A DNA stretch of 64,000 nucleotides from Profundicola sp051011115 (GTDB lineage: Bacteria; Bacteroidota; Bacteroidia; Flavobacteriales; Weeksellaceae): positions 1-64,000 of the forward strand of contig JBPCUN010000019.1 in NCBI GenBank assembly GCA_051011115.1, written 5' to 3'. The first letter of the stretch is position 1; each line of letters begins with the position of its first letter. Of the stretch, positions 18,355-26,753 are shown piece by piece. Made by a program: the position numbers and the translations under genes. The notes under the pieces are model-generated. The model did no database searches, was not told the origin of the DNA, and saw only the letters and a list, made by a program, of their open reading frames with translations.

Positions 18355-21168
18355 ATGGACAACCCCAATAAAGATAATCGGCTATTTTTACTAGATGCAT
18401 ATGCACTCATTTTTAGAGGTTATTATGCTTTTATAAAGAATCCTCGAATCAATTCCAAAGGACAAAACACCTCTGCCATTATGGGGTTTATGAATTCCTT
18501 ATTAGATGTGATGAAGCGCGAAAAACCTACGCATTTGGCCGTAGTCTTTGATGTTTCTTCTACACAAACCTTACGACACGAGTACTTTCCGGACTATAAA
18601 GCTAATAGGGACGAAACACCCGACGGCATTAAAACCGCAATTCCATATATACAAGAAATCTTAAAGGCAATGCATATTCCTGTATTATTTGCAGAAGGAT
18701 ATGAGGCCGATGACGTGATTGGTACGCTATCTAGAAAAGCAAGCGAAAAAGGCTATACCACCTTTATGATGACTCCAGATAAGGATTTCGCCCAGTTGGT
18801 GTGCGACAATGTAAAAATGTATAAACCATCCTCTAGAGGAGGGGGAATTGAAATTTGGGGTGTAGAGGAAATTAAAGAAAAATTTGGAGTAGATGAACCC
18901 AAGCAAGTGATAGATTTACTTGGAATGATGGGAGATAGCGCAGATAATATCCCTGGAATCCCTGGAATCGGTCCTAAAACGGCTTCTAAATTTATCAAGA
19001 AATATGGAAGTTTAGAAGGTCTTTATGAAAATACAGACGACCTCAAAGGAAAACAAAAAGAAAAGGTTATTGAATTTAAAGATCAAGCCTTTTTATCTAA
19101 AAAACTCGCTACAATTCTCATAGATGCTCCAGTAGAATTTATTGAAGAAAACTTTACAGTAGACAAGCCCGATTTTGATAGAGTAAAAGAAATCTTTGCG
19201 GAGCTAGAGTTCAGACGATTATTAGAGAATCTGTATAAAACTTATAATGTAGAAGATAAATTAGCAGAAGATAAGCCAAGCATCACTGATGGTGATCAAA
19301 TTTCGATGTTTGATACGGCAGAGAGTTCATCCGATACCGAAGTACGTTCTGAGTCTGGCTTTCAAACGATTCATACGAGAGAACATTTATACCAATTAGT
19401 TGATTCTCCTTTAGGCAGAAAATTATTATTACAAAACTTATTAAAACAAAAAGAAGTTTGTATAGATACTGAAACTACGAGCCTCAAATCTCTAAATGCA
19501 GAATTGGTTGGTATATCATTTTCTTATGAACACGGTCAGGGCTTCTATGTGACCATTCCTGAGGATTTTGAGGAAGCCAAGGCTATTATACAGGAATTTA
19601 AACCCTTATTAGAAAGTAAAGAAATCATCAAAATTGGACAGAACATCAAATACGATATTAAAGTATTGTACAAATATGGTATTCAATTATCGGCTCCAGT
19701 TTTTGATACGATGGTGGCACATTATTTAATCAATCCTGATATGCGCCATAATTTGGATGTTTTATCAGAAACATACCTCCATTATAAACCTGTAAGCATT
19801 ATAGATTTAATTGGGAAAAAAGGTAAAAATCAAAAAAACTTTAGAGAAGTAGAGCTAGAGCATCAGAAAGAATATGCTGTAGAGGATACAGATTTAACCC
19901 TACAACTTAAAAACCTATTTCAACCCCAATTAAAAGAAACTAACGCAACGAAATTAGCAGAGGAGTTAGAATTTCCGCTAATTCACGTTTTAGCAGAAAT
20001 GGAAAAGGAAGGAATTACATTAGACAAAGAAGCATTAGCAAAATTATCAGGTGAATTAGAAAATGATCTTAATAGATTGGAAAAAACCATATTTAAAGAT
20101 GCAGGACAAGAATTTAACGTGAATTCTCCAAAGCAATTAGGAGAAATCTTGTTTGATGAATTAAAAATTATAGATAAACCTAAAAAAACCAAAACAGGCC
20201 AATATAGAACATCAGAAGATATTTTAGTAGAAATGAAAGACAAACATCCAATTATTAAAGATGTTTTAGAATATCGCCAGCTTCAAAAATTAAAATCTAC
20301 TTATGTTGATTCTTTACCAAAAGAAATCAATAAAAAAACTGGCCGCGTACATACGGTATTCGCCCAAACAGTTGCGGCTACAGGTAGATTAGCCTCTAAT
20401 AATCCAAACTTACAGAATATCCCGATCCGTACATTGAGAGGACAAGAAGTAAGAAAAGCTTTTATTCCAAAAAATAATGATTATGTTTTATTAGCTGCCG
20501 ATTATTCCCAAATAGAATTAAGGCTAATTGCATCATTATCTGGTGATGAAGCAATGAAAGAATCCTTCTTAAATGGTGAAGATATCCATACGGCAACAGC
20601 TGCTAGAATTTTTGATATTCCACTAGACCAAGTGACCAGAGAGCAACGTAGTAATGCTAAAACTGTTAATTTTGGGATTATATATGGCGTATCTGCTTTT
20701 GGACTTAGCAATCAAACTGATTTATCTAGGGCTGAGTCTAAAGACCTCATAGATATATACTTTAAAACTTATCCAAAATTAAAGGCGTATATAGATAATC
20801 AAATAGCCATAGCTAGAGAGCAAGGTTACGTAGAGACTGTGCTGGGTAGAAGAAGATATTTAAAAGATATTAATTCTAGAAATCATGTAGTAAGAAGTCA
20901 TGCAGAGAGAAATGCGGTGAATGCACCTGTACAAGGTAGTGCAGCAGACATTATTAAACTTGCCATGGTAAGACTTCATGAAATATTGAAAGATTACAAA
21001 ACCAAGATGTTATTGCAAGTACATGATGAGCTAGTATTTGAAGTTCCAAAGGTAGAAATAGAGGTTATTACGCCAATCATTAAAGAAACCATGGAAAATA
21101 CTTTTCCGTTTGATATTCCTTTAACAGTAGAATGTGGCATTGGAAATAACTGGCTAGAAGCACATTAA
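18355..21168 (+). CDS. polA: DNA polymerase I
   Basis: Fills gaps and removes RNA primers in repair and replication. The 937 residues hold three complete domains. The 5'-3' exonuclease is at ~1-290 (FLLDAYALIFRGYYAF; GYEADDVIG; GDSADNIPGIPGIG). The 3'-5' proofreading domain is at ~340-540, with CIDTETTSL, GQNIKYD and YAVEDTDLT retaining the acidic metal ligands. The polymerase is at ~560-937: O-helix RSNAKTVNFGIIYG with the usual Phe, motif A AADYSQIELRLIA and motif C LLQVHDELVFE. Proofreading therefore looks active, unlike in Thermus Pol I. smpB follows on the same strand after 98 bp. Confidence 0.97.
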   Translation: MDNPNKDNRLFLLDAYALIFRGYYAFIKNPRINSKGQNTSAIMGFMNSLLDVMKREKPTHLAVVFDVSSTQTLRHEYFPDYKANRDETPDGIKTAIPYIQEILKAMHIPVLFAEGYEADDVIGTLSRKASEKGYTTFMMTPDKDFAQLVCDNVKMYKPSSRGGGIEIWGVEEIKEKFGVDEPKQVIDLLGMMGDSADNIPGIPGIGPKTASKFIKKYGSLEGLYENTDDLKGKQKEKVIEFKDQAFLSKKLATILIDAPVEFIEENFTVDKPDFDRVKEIFAELEFRRLLENLYKTYNVEDKLAEDKPSITDGDQISMFDTAESSSDTEVRSESGFQTIHTREHLYQLVDSPLGRKLLLQNLLKQKEVCIDTETTSLKSLNAELVGISFSYEHGQGFYVTIPEDFEEAKAIIQEFKPLLESKEIIKIGQNIKYDIKVLYKYGIQLSAPVFDTMVAHYLINPDMRHNLDVLSETYLHYKPVSIIDLIGKKGKNQKNFREVELEHQKEYAVEDTDLTLQLKNLFQPQLKETNATKLAEELEFPLIHVLAEMEKEGITLDKEALAKLSGELENDLNRLEKTIFKDAGQEFNVNSPKQLGEILFDELKIIDKPKKTKTGQYRTSEDILVEMKDKHPIIKDVLEYRQLQKLKSTYVDSLPKEINKKTGRVHTVFAQTVAATGRLASNNPNLQNIPIRTLRGQEVRKAFIPKNNDYVLLAADYSQIELRLIASLSGDEAMKESFLNGEDIHTATAARIFDIPLDQVTREQRSNAKTVNFGIIYGVSAFGLSNQTDLSRAESKDLIDIYFKTYPKLKAYIDNQIAIAREQGYVETVLGRRRYLKDINSRNHVVRSHAERNAVNAPVQGSAADIIKLAMVRLHEILKDYKTKMLLQVHDELVFEVPKVEIEVITPIIKETMENTFPFDIPLTVECGIGNNWLEAH

Positions 21169-21266
21169 ATAATATAAATTGCATAAAAATCATCTAAATT
21201 GCAGATTTTCATAAAAGATTTAACAAAATGGACTGGTTTTTGCAAATTTCACATACCCAATAAGAA

Positions 21267-21728
21267 ATGAAGGTGGAACAGAAGGAGGTAAGAATAAAAA
21301 ATAGAAAGGCGAAATTCAATTATGATTTGATTGAAAGCTTTACTGCAGGCATCAAGCTACAAGGAACAGAAATTAAATCTATTCGTTTAGGCAAGGCCAG
21401 CATTGCAGAAGCATTCTGTGAAATCAAGAATGGGGAAGCCTATATTGTAAACATGCATATTGATGAATATGCTTGGGGATCTTACGCTAATCACAAAATA
21501 AGAAGAGAGCGTAAACTTTTGTTAAATAAAGGAGAATTAAAAAAACTTGAAAGGAAAACTCAAGAGTCAGGACTTACAATAGTACCTACGCTTCTATTTA
21601 TTAATAAAAGAGGACTAGCTAAATTGAATATTTCATTAGCGAAAGGTAAAAAGCTATATGATAAAAGAAATTCAATAAAAGAAAAAGATTTGAAGCGAGA
21701 TATACAAAGAGTTCAAAAGAATTTCTAA
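21267..21728 (+). CDS. smpB: SsrA-binding protein
   Basis: Binds tmRNA and brings it to stalled ribosomes for trans-translation. The 153 residues match the family in length and motifs: the OB-fold start NRKAKFNYDLIESFTAGI, the conserved LQGTEIKSIRLGKASI, and the basic C-terminal helix GKKLYDKRNSIKEKDLKRD (decoding-centre tail). The ssrA RNA gene is not in the flanking spaces (21169-21266, 21729-21790) and must lie elsewhere. Confidence 0.97.
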   Translation: MKVEQKEVRIKNRKAKFNYDLIESFTAGIKLQGTEIKSIRLGKASIAEAFCEIKNGEAYIVNMHIDEYAWGSYANHKIRRERKLLLNKGELKKLERKTQESGLTIVPTLLFINKRGLAKLNISLAKGKKLYDKRNSIKEKDLKRDIQRVQKNF

Positions 21729-21790
21729 ATTTGTAATTATTATTGCATCATTAATAAATTAGACATAAAACAAGTTAAAATTAATTGTAT

Positions 21791-23242
21791 ATGAAAAAGA
21801 TGAATTTAGTGCTTTCCCTAGCATTTGCCTTATTATTAGGTACGCAGGCTACAGCACAAAATGCACAGAATCCATGGGGAATTACCGTGGGTGCACATGC
21901 GGTAGACCATACGTCTGTTCGCGGTGTATTCGATGGTTTTTTTGACTATGATGACTACTCAGTAGTACCACCATTATCTAAATTATCAATTACTCGCCAC
22001 TTAGGTGGAAAGTTTTCTGCAGATCTTACTGCTTCTGTAGGTGAAGTGGATAACAGTAGATTGATGGTTGATGATAAGTTATTTATCAACGCTGGTTTAG
22101 GTTTACGTATGAATGTACTAAACGATAGCTGGTTTGATCCTTATTTAAGAGTTGGTGCTGGATACCACAGATTTGATTACGAAGGTATCAAAATTGACAA
22201 CGACAATCCAAGAACTGTTTTAGACGGAACTGGAGCCAACGGAAGCAATATGGTATATGGTGAATTTGAAGGTAAAAAAGATTATTTTGTAGCACAAGCT
22301 GGTCTAGGTCTTAATTTATGGATCACAGATAATATAGGGATTAACTTGGCATCTGATTATAATGCTGCACCTAGTGAAGAGTCTGATTATGTGAATTTCT
22401 TTCAACATACAGCTGGTGTAACATTCAAATTTGGAAAACAAGATAGAGATAAAGACGGTATTCCTGATGAGGAAGATGCATGTCCAGATACTTGGGGTCT
22501 AGAAGAATTTGATGGATGTCCTGATACGGATGGAGACGGAATCCGTGATTTAGATGACGCCTGTCCAGAAGTTGCTGGTTTACCAGAATTTGACGGATGT
22601 CCTGATACAGATGGTGATGGTGTTGGTGACAATGTGGATAAGTGTCCTAATGAAGCTGGTCCAGTTGACAACAATGGATGCCCTTGGCCAGATACTGACG
22701 GTGATGGTCTTACAGATAACTTAGACAAATGTCCTAATGAGGCAGGTCCTAGAGAAAATGGTGGATGTCCTTGGCCAGATACTGATGGTGATGGTTTCAC
22801 TGACAATGTAGATAAATGTCCTAATGAAGCTGGCGTTGCACCTGATGGATGCCCAGAAGCTGCTGTTATGGTAGAAAACATTAACGTAGGGTTTGTAGTT
22901 GAGTTTGATTATGACAAAGCAACAATTCGCGAATCTTCAATTGCAAAAGTTCAAGAAAAAGCTGATCAAATTAGCAGAGCATTAGAAGTATATCCAGACA
23001 TGACATTATATATTGATGGTCATACAGATAGTAAAGGATCTGCAAAATATAATAAAAACCTTTCTCAAAAACGTGCTGCATCTATCGTAAAAGCATTAGA
23101 GGCTAGAGGGATTAAAGAAGGTGCTTTAACTCCTAGAGGTTTAGGTGAATCTGTTCCGAAATGTACTAATGATACAGAAGAAGGAAGACAATGTAATAGA
23201 CGTGTAGAGGTAACAATTAAATCTACAGGAGATAAGAAATAA
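21791..23242 (+). CDS. OmpA-family outer-membrane protein with thrombospondin type 3 repeats
   Basis: A 483-residue envelope protein. A signal peptide (~1-22, LLGTQATAQ) is followed by an N-terminal eight-strand-type barrel (~25-215, ending FKFGKQDRDKDG). Five aspartate-rich TSP3 calcium-binding repeats of the type DTDGDGxxDxxDxCPxxxG (~218-355) come next, then a C-terminal OmpA peptidoglycan-binding domain (~365-483, VEFDYDKATIRE ... GHTDSKGS ... NRRVEVTIKS). It anchors the outer membrane to the cell wall. At the usual diaminopimelate-binding Asp position (GSDxYN in many members) this protein has Ala (GSAKYN), while the Arg in LSQKRA is kept. The ATG at 21791 is preferred over the TTG two codons upstream. 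Confidence 0.92.
   Translation: MKKMNLVLSLAFALLLGTQATAQNAQNPWGITVGAHAVDHTSVRGVFDGFFDYDDYSVVPPLSKLSITRHLGGKFSADLTASVGEVDNSRLMVDDKLFINAGLGLRMNVLNDSWFDPYLRVGAGYHRFDYEGIKIDNDNPRTVLDGTGANGSNMVYGEFEGKKDYFVAQAGLGLNLWITDNIGINLASDYNAAPSEESDYVNFFQHTAGVTFKFGKQDRDKDGIPDEEDACPDTWGLEEFDGCPDTDGDGIRDLDDACPEVAGLPEFDGCPDTDGDGVGDNVDKCPNEAGPVDNNGCPWPDTDGDGLTDNLDKCPNEAGPRENGGCPWPDTDGDGFTDNVDKCPNEAGVAPDGCPEAAVMVENINVGFVVEFDYDKATIRESSIAKVQEKADQISRALEVYPDMTLYIDGHTDSKGSAKYNKNLSQKRAASIVKALEARGIKEGALTPRGLGESVPKCTNDTEEGRQCNRRVEVTIKSTGDKK
22440..22856 (+). repeat. In-gene tandem repeat coding TSP type 3 units
   Basis: Five degenerate copies of roughly 70-80 bp encode DxDxDGxxDxxDxCP units of the porin. They explain the long antisense open frame here. 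Recombination between copies could change repeat number between strains. Confidence 0.8.
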
Positions 23243-23268
23243 TTCTTATTATAAACTATAACACATGC

Positions 23269-23298
23269 AAGCTGCCCTATACGGGGCAGCTTTTTTTT
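23269..23298 (+). terminator. Intrinsic terminator of the OmpA/TSP3 gene
   Basis: A GC-rich 9-bp stem AAGCTGCCC / GGGCAGCTT with a 6-nt loop is followed by eight T residues, 27 bp after the stop codon. Confidence 0.92.
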
Positions 23299-23338
23299 GG
23301 TATCTATTTTGCTTATATCATAGGTAGAAATTATAAAA

Positions 23339-24163
23339 ATGATCAATAGAATTAGAGGAAATATAAAGAAGCATTATAGAAGCGAGTATGAAAATGTTCC
23401 TGTTAGGAAGGACTTGATTAAATGGATAAACCAGTTAATTGAAACACTTTTTCCTCTAAAGATCGCACAAGATTCAGACATCGAAAGAGCACTTGTGGAT
23501 AATCAAGCAAAACTATATGCCCTTATCATTCAGACCAAAATGTCTAAGGAAAAAGCGCAAGAACTTTCATCTATTTTCTATAATCACTTAGAACAAATTC
23601 ATTTGGATTTAATTCAAGATGCAGAAGAATTTTTAAATAACGATCCCGCAGCTAAATGTTTAGGAGAAGTTCTACATACTTATCCAGGCTTTTATGCTAT
23701 TGCTATCTATCGTATAGCACATCAACTACATCACTCTTTGGAATTGCCTTATATGCCTCGCATGCTTACAGAGTATGCCCATAGCAAAACGGGTATTGAC
23801 ATCCATCCCGCGGCAGAGATTGGAGTCCCTTTTTTGATTGACCATGGCACTGGTGTAGTCATAGGCGAAACTTGTAAAATTGGCAAACATGTAAACATAT
23901 ACCAAGGGGTCACCTTAGGTGCTTTACAGGTAAAAAAAGGGATGCAGAATTTAAAAAGACATCCCACGATAGAAGATAATGTGGTTATATATGCCAATGC
24001 AACGATATTAGGAGGTAATACAATCGTAGGGAACCATTCTATTATAGGGGGTAATGTGTTTTTAACTAAATCTGTAGAACCTTACTCATTGGTGTTTAGC
24101 AAATCTGACACCCATATTAAAAAATTACACTCAAAAAACGAAGCAATAAATTTCATCATATGA
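23339..24163 (+). CDS. cysE: Serine O-acetyltransferase
   Basis: Transfers acetyl from acetyl-CoA to serine, giving O-acetylserine for cysteine synthesis. The 274-residue protein has an N-terminal helical domain (1-~140). Left-handed beta-helix hexapeptide repeats follow (~150-255), with DHGTGVVIGET (H169 likely catalytic), NIYQGVTLGA and NATILGGNTIVG. The last four bases overlap the next gene (ATGA), so cysE and cysK are translationally coupled, and the two products classically form the cysteine synthase complex. The C-terminus ends in Ile-Ile, consistent with the CysK-docking terminal isoleucine of known complexes (inference). Confidence 0.95.
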   Translation: MINRIRGNIKKHYRSEYENVPVRKDLIKWINQLIETLFPLKIAQDSDIERALVDNQAKLYALIIQTKMSKEKAQELSSIFYNHLEQIHLDLIQDAEEFLNNDPAAKCLGEVLHTYPGFYAIAIYRIAHQLHHSLELPYMPRMLTEYAHSKTGIDIHPAAEIGVPFLIDHGTGVVIGETCKIGKHVNIYQGVTLGALQVKKGMQNLKRHPTIEDNVVIYANATILGGNTIVGNHSIIGGNVFLTKSVEPYSLVFSKSDTHIKKLHSKNEAINFII

Positions 24164-25071
24164 TACATAATAATATTTTAAGCACAGTTGGAGATACACC
24201 AGTCGTAAGAATTAATACCTTATTTGGAACTGACGCTCAAGTATATCTTAAATTAGAAAAGAGTAATCCTGGGGGGAGCATCAAAGATAGAATCGCTCTG
24301 CAAATGATTGAAGATGCAGAAGAAGCGGGGAAATTAAATTCTAAAAGCGTAATCATTGAACCAACCAGTGGAAACACAGGGGTAGGATTAGCTATGGTGG
24401 CGGCCGTAAAAGGTTACAAACTTATATTAGTAATGCCAGAATCTATGTCTATTGAACGCAGGAAATTAATGTCATCTTATGGAGCTGAATTTGTTTTAAC
24501 TCCGAAAGAAGGTGGAATGAAAGCTGCCATTGAAAAAGCTAAAGAGCTTGCTGCAAATAACCCTAATGCTTGGATGCCATCACAATTCGATAATCCTTCT
24601 AATATAAAAGCACATGCAGAAAATACAGCAAAAGAAATTTTAAAAGACTTCCCGAATGGTATTGATTATATTATCACCGGTGTAGGAACTGGTGGGCATA
24701 TAAGTGGTGTCGCTGAAGTTTTAAAGGAAAAATGGCCTGCATTAAAAGTATATGCCGTAGAACCTACTGATTCGCCTGTAATTAGTGGAGGTGAACCTGG
24801 AGGGCACGCTATCCAAGGAATTGGAGCAGGATTTATCCCAGAAAATTTAAAAACTGAATTACTTGATGGTAGCTTACAAGTTTCTAAAGAAGATGCCTTT
24901 AGCTATGCGAGAAGTGCTGCTACCCAAGAAGGTATTTTAGGCGGAATTTCAACAGGAGCTACTTTGGCTGCAATCGCTCAAAAACTCCCAGAAATTGAAT
25001 CTGGTAAGACCATTCTAGGATTTAACTATGATACGGGAGAAAGATACCTAAGTGTAGAAGGGTTATTTTAA
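24160..25071 (+). CDS. cysK: Cysteine synthase (O-acetylserine sulfhydrylase)
   Basis: PLP enzyme that makes cysteine from O-acetylserine and sulfide. The 303 residues show PLP lysine K42 in NPGGSIKDR, the substrate loop PTSGNTG at 68-74, the glycine-rich phosphate site GTGGHISG around 175-182 and SGGEPGGHAIQGIGAG in the closing region. Its start codon overlaps the cysE stop. Whether it is CysK- or CysM-type cannot be settled from motifs alone; the cysE coupling favours CysK-like. A terminator follows 19 bp after the stop. Confidence 0.95.
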   Translation: MIHNNILSTVGDTPVVRINTLFGTDAQVYLKLEKSNPGGSIKDRIALQMIEDAEEAGKLNSKSVIIEPTSGNTGVGLAMVAAVKGYKLILVMPESMSIERRKLMSSYGAEFVLTPKEGGMKAAIEKAKELAANNPNAWMPSQFDNPSNIKAHAENTAKEILKDFPNGIDYIITGVGTGGHISGVAEVLKEKWPALKVYAVEPTDSPVISGGEPGGHAIQGIGAGFIPENLKTELLDGSLQVSKEDAFSYARSAATQEGILGGISTGATLAAIAQKLPEIESGKTILGFNYDTGERYLSVEGLF

Positions 25072-25090
25072 TTCAAAATTATCATTAAAT

Positions 25091-25128
25091 AAAAAGGTTC
25101 GGATAATTCAATTATCTGAACCTTTTTT
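25091..25128 (+). terminator. Terminator of the cysE-cysK operon
   Basis: A 17-bp stem starting AAAAAGGTTC and ending GAACCTTTTT, with one G-T wobble and a short loop, is followed by a T-run. A-rich on the left, so it may also serve the convergent aat gene. Confidence 0.88.
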
Positions 25129-25163
25129 ATTAAAACAAGACTTTTAAATTGGATATATTTATG

Positions 25164-25796
25164 TTACGCTAAATATTTTAAATAAGCATCTCGTGGGATT
25201 AACCTAGCTCCTAATGAGGCTAAATGTTTGGTGTAAATTTGACAATCAATAATATCTAAATCATCAGCATGTTTTTGTACGAATGAAATAAAACCAGCTT
25301 TGCTAGCATTAGATTCTTTGGCAAACATACTTTCACCGCAGAACACACGCTTAATCCACACGCCATATAACCCTCCAACTAGCTGCTTATTCTTGTTCCA
25401 GACCTCAACACTGTGTGCTAAACCCAAATTATGTAAATGTTGGTAATAAGTGATAATTTCATCTGTAATCCATGTGCCATCTTGCCCCTCTCGAGGCATG
25501 CTTCTACAAGCTTGAATTACTTGGGCAAAATCTTGATTGTAAGTAATATGAAATATATTATCTCTGAGTACTTTTTTCATCGATTTACTTACCTTTAATT
25601 CATCTGGAAACAAGACCATGCGAGGATCTGGAGACCACCAAATCACAGGTTCATCTTCATTATACCAAGGAAATATTCCTTTCTGATAAGCTTCTATTAA
25701 TCTAGTCAAAGATAAATCGAAACTAAAGGCTAGACAACCTTGATCATCAGCTAAGCTAACAGGGGGAAAGGGTTCATTGGGCTGTAAGAACATCAT
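25164..25796 (-). CDS. aat: Leucyl/phenylalanyl-tRNA-protein transferase
   Basis: Adds Leu or Phe to N-terminal Lys/Arg of proteins, marking them for ClpAP/ClpS degradation (N-degron pathway). The 210-residue length and motifs fit: PPVSLADDQGCLAFSFDLS, GIFPWYNEDEPVIWWSPDPR, GTWITDEI, HSVEVW, GGLYGVWI and GESMF. The start is one of two consecutive ATGs (25794-25796 or 25791-25793). The hairpin of the upstream gene's terminator directly abuts this start codon, so the aat promoter or leader is unusual. No -7 box could be placed. Confidence 0.95.
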   Translation of the reverse strand: MMFLQPNEPFPPVSLADDQGCLAFSFDLSLTRLIEAYQKGIFPWYNEDEPVIWWSPDPRMVLFPDELKVSKSMKKVLRDNIFHITYNQDFAQVIQACRSMPREGQDGTWITDEIITYYQHLHNLGLAHSVEVWNKNKQLVGGLYGVWIKRVFCGESMFAKESNASKAGFISFVQKHADDLDIIDCQIYTKHLASLGARLIPRDAYLKYLA

Positions 25797-25832
25797 AAAA
25801 AAACTGCTTTATCCAAAGATAAAGCAGTTTTT
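25797..25832 (-). terminator. Terminator of the OmpA-domain gene, touching the aat start codon
   Basis: A 16-bp stem (AAAAACTGCTTTATC / GATAAAGCAGTTTTT) has a 4-nt loop. Read on the minus strand it ends in a T-run immediately before the aat ATG, leaving no space for a conventional leader between them. Confidence 0.85.
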
Positions 25833-25856
25833 ATAAAATCTAAGATTTACTCTATA

Positions 25857-26732
25857 TTATTTAAGAATCACTGTCATATCTACTCTTCTAGCGCCTGCCT
25901 CAGATGTTGAATGATCTTCACCTTTGAATGAAGAAACAATTCTCTCTGCAGAAATTCCCTTATCTAATAAAGCTCTTTCAACTGACTCTGATCTTCTCAT
26001 AGAAAGTTGTTTGTTATAGTTAGCATTACCTCTTGGACTAGCCCAACCTTCTAATACAATAGATAGCTCTGGATATTTATTTAAAACATCCGTTACATCA
26101 TTGATGTAAGATAAATCGTTTGTGCTTAGTTTATCAGAATCATTAGCAAAGAAAACTTGCTTTTTGAAATTCTTGAATTTCGCTAATAAATCTTTTAAGG
26201 CATCCCTTCTTTCCTCAGGAGTTTTAGCATCCAAAATACGCTGTTCAAGATCAGTTAAATTACTTTTGTTTTCAGCAACATCATCTTGATATTGAGCTTT
26301 GAGTGCGTCTAACTCTCTTTGTAATTCTTGAATTCTAGCCGCGTCTGTAGCGTTTGTATTCGCAGGGACAAGGTTGCTTGATCCTGGGGTTACGATAGTA
26401 GAATTACTACCATTACCTTGAATAGCTCCGGCATGTAACATAAATAGATTATCAATTCTATCATTGATTCTATCTAGTTGATACATCACACGACTCTCAT
26501 CTTGTCTTTCTAATCTATTTGTATTAACACCTCTCCTGCTATTTTTATAAAAGCTGTTTAATTGTGCCTTTTTATTAGACCTTAATTCGCTTCTTCTAGC
26601 TTCTGCAACTTTTTCCAGAAATGAAGAAAGCTCCTCTTTGGTCATAACAACTTCACTCTCTTGCGCAAGTGCAAAAGAGGAAGTAGTTAATAGCATGATC
26701 AATGTTAAACCTAATCGTTTAATATTTTTCAT
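25857..26732 (-). CDS. OmpA-domain envelope protein with coiled coil
   Basis: A 291-residue exported protein. A signal peptide (~1-23, SSFALAQ) precedes a helical region with heptad character (~28-100 and ~130-190), a serine/asparagine-rich spacer (~105-128) and a C-terminal OmpA-like peptidoglycan-binding domain (~190-291, VFFANDSDKLS ... EGWASPRGNANYN ... ARRVDMTVIL). It has no barrel of its own. It follows the three-barrel gene by 21 bp on the same strand and shares a motif with it (MTKEELSSFLEKV at 30-42 versus MTPQELESLVEKV at 475-487), suggesting that the two act together, one in the outer membrane and one on the cell wall. The specific role is unknown. Confidence 0.85.
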   Translation of the reverse strand: MKNIKRLGLTLIMLLTTSSFALAQESEVVMTKEELSSFLEKVAEARRSELRSNKKAQLNSFYKNSRRGVNTNRLERQDESRVMYQLDRINDRIDNLFMLHAGAIQGNGSNSTIVTPGSSNLVPANTNATDAARIQELQRELDALKAQYQDDVAENKSNLTDLEQRILDAKTPEERRDALKDLLAKFKNFKKQVFFANDSDKLSTNDLSYINDVTDVLNKYPELSIVLEGWASPRGNANYNKQLSMRRSESVERALLDKGISAERIVSSFKGEDHSTSEAGARRVDMTVILK

Positions 26733-26753
26733 TTTAATTTTTCTAAATAATGA

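Noticed and set aside
21169..21790. Possible ssrA (tmRNA) gene next to smpB
   Set aside because: The flanking gaps are under 100 bp and hold no tRNA-like ends.
22440..22856. Tandem DNA repeat that could be mistaken for a CRISPR array
   Set aside because: The units are degenerate, lie in frame and encode TSP3 calcium-binding repeats; there are no unique spacers and no cas genes.
22402..22881. 159-codon antisense open frame opposite the OmpA gene
   Set aside because: It mirrors the TSP3 repeats, whose codon periodicity keeps the opposite strand free of stops; the protein is low-complexity Ser/Pro/Gly and has no start context.
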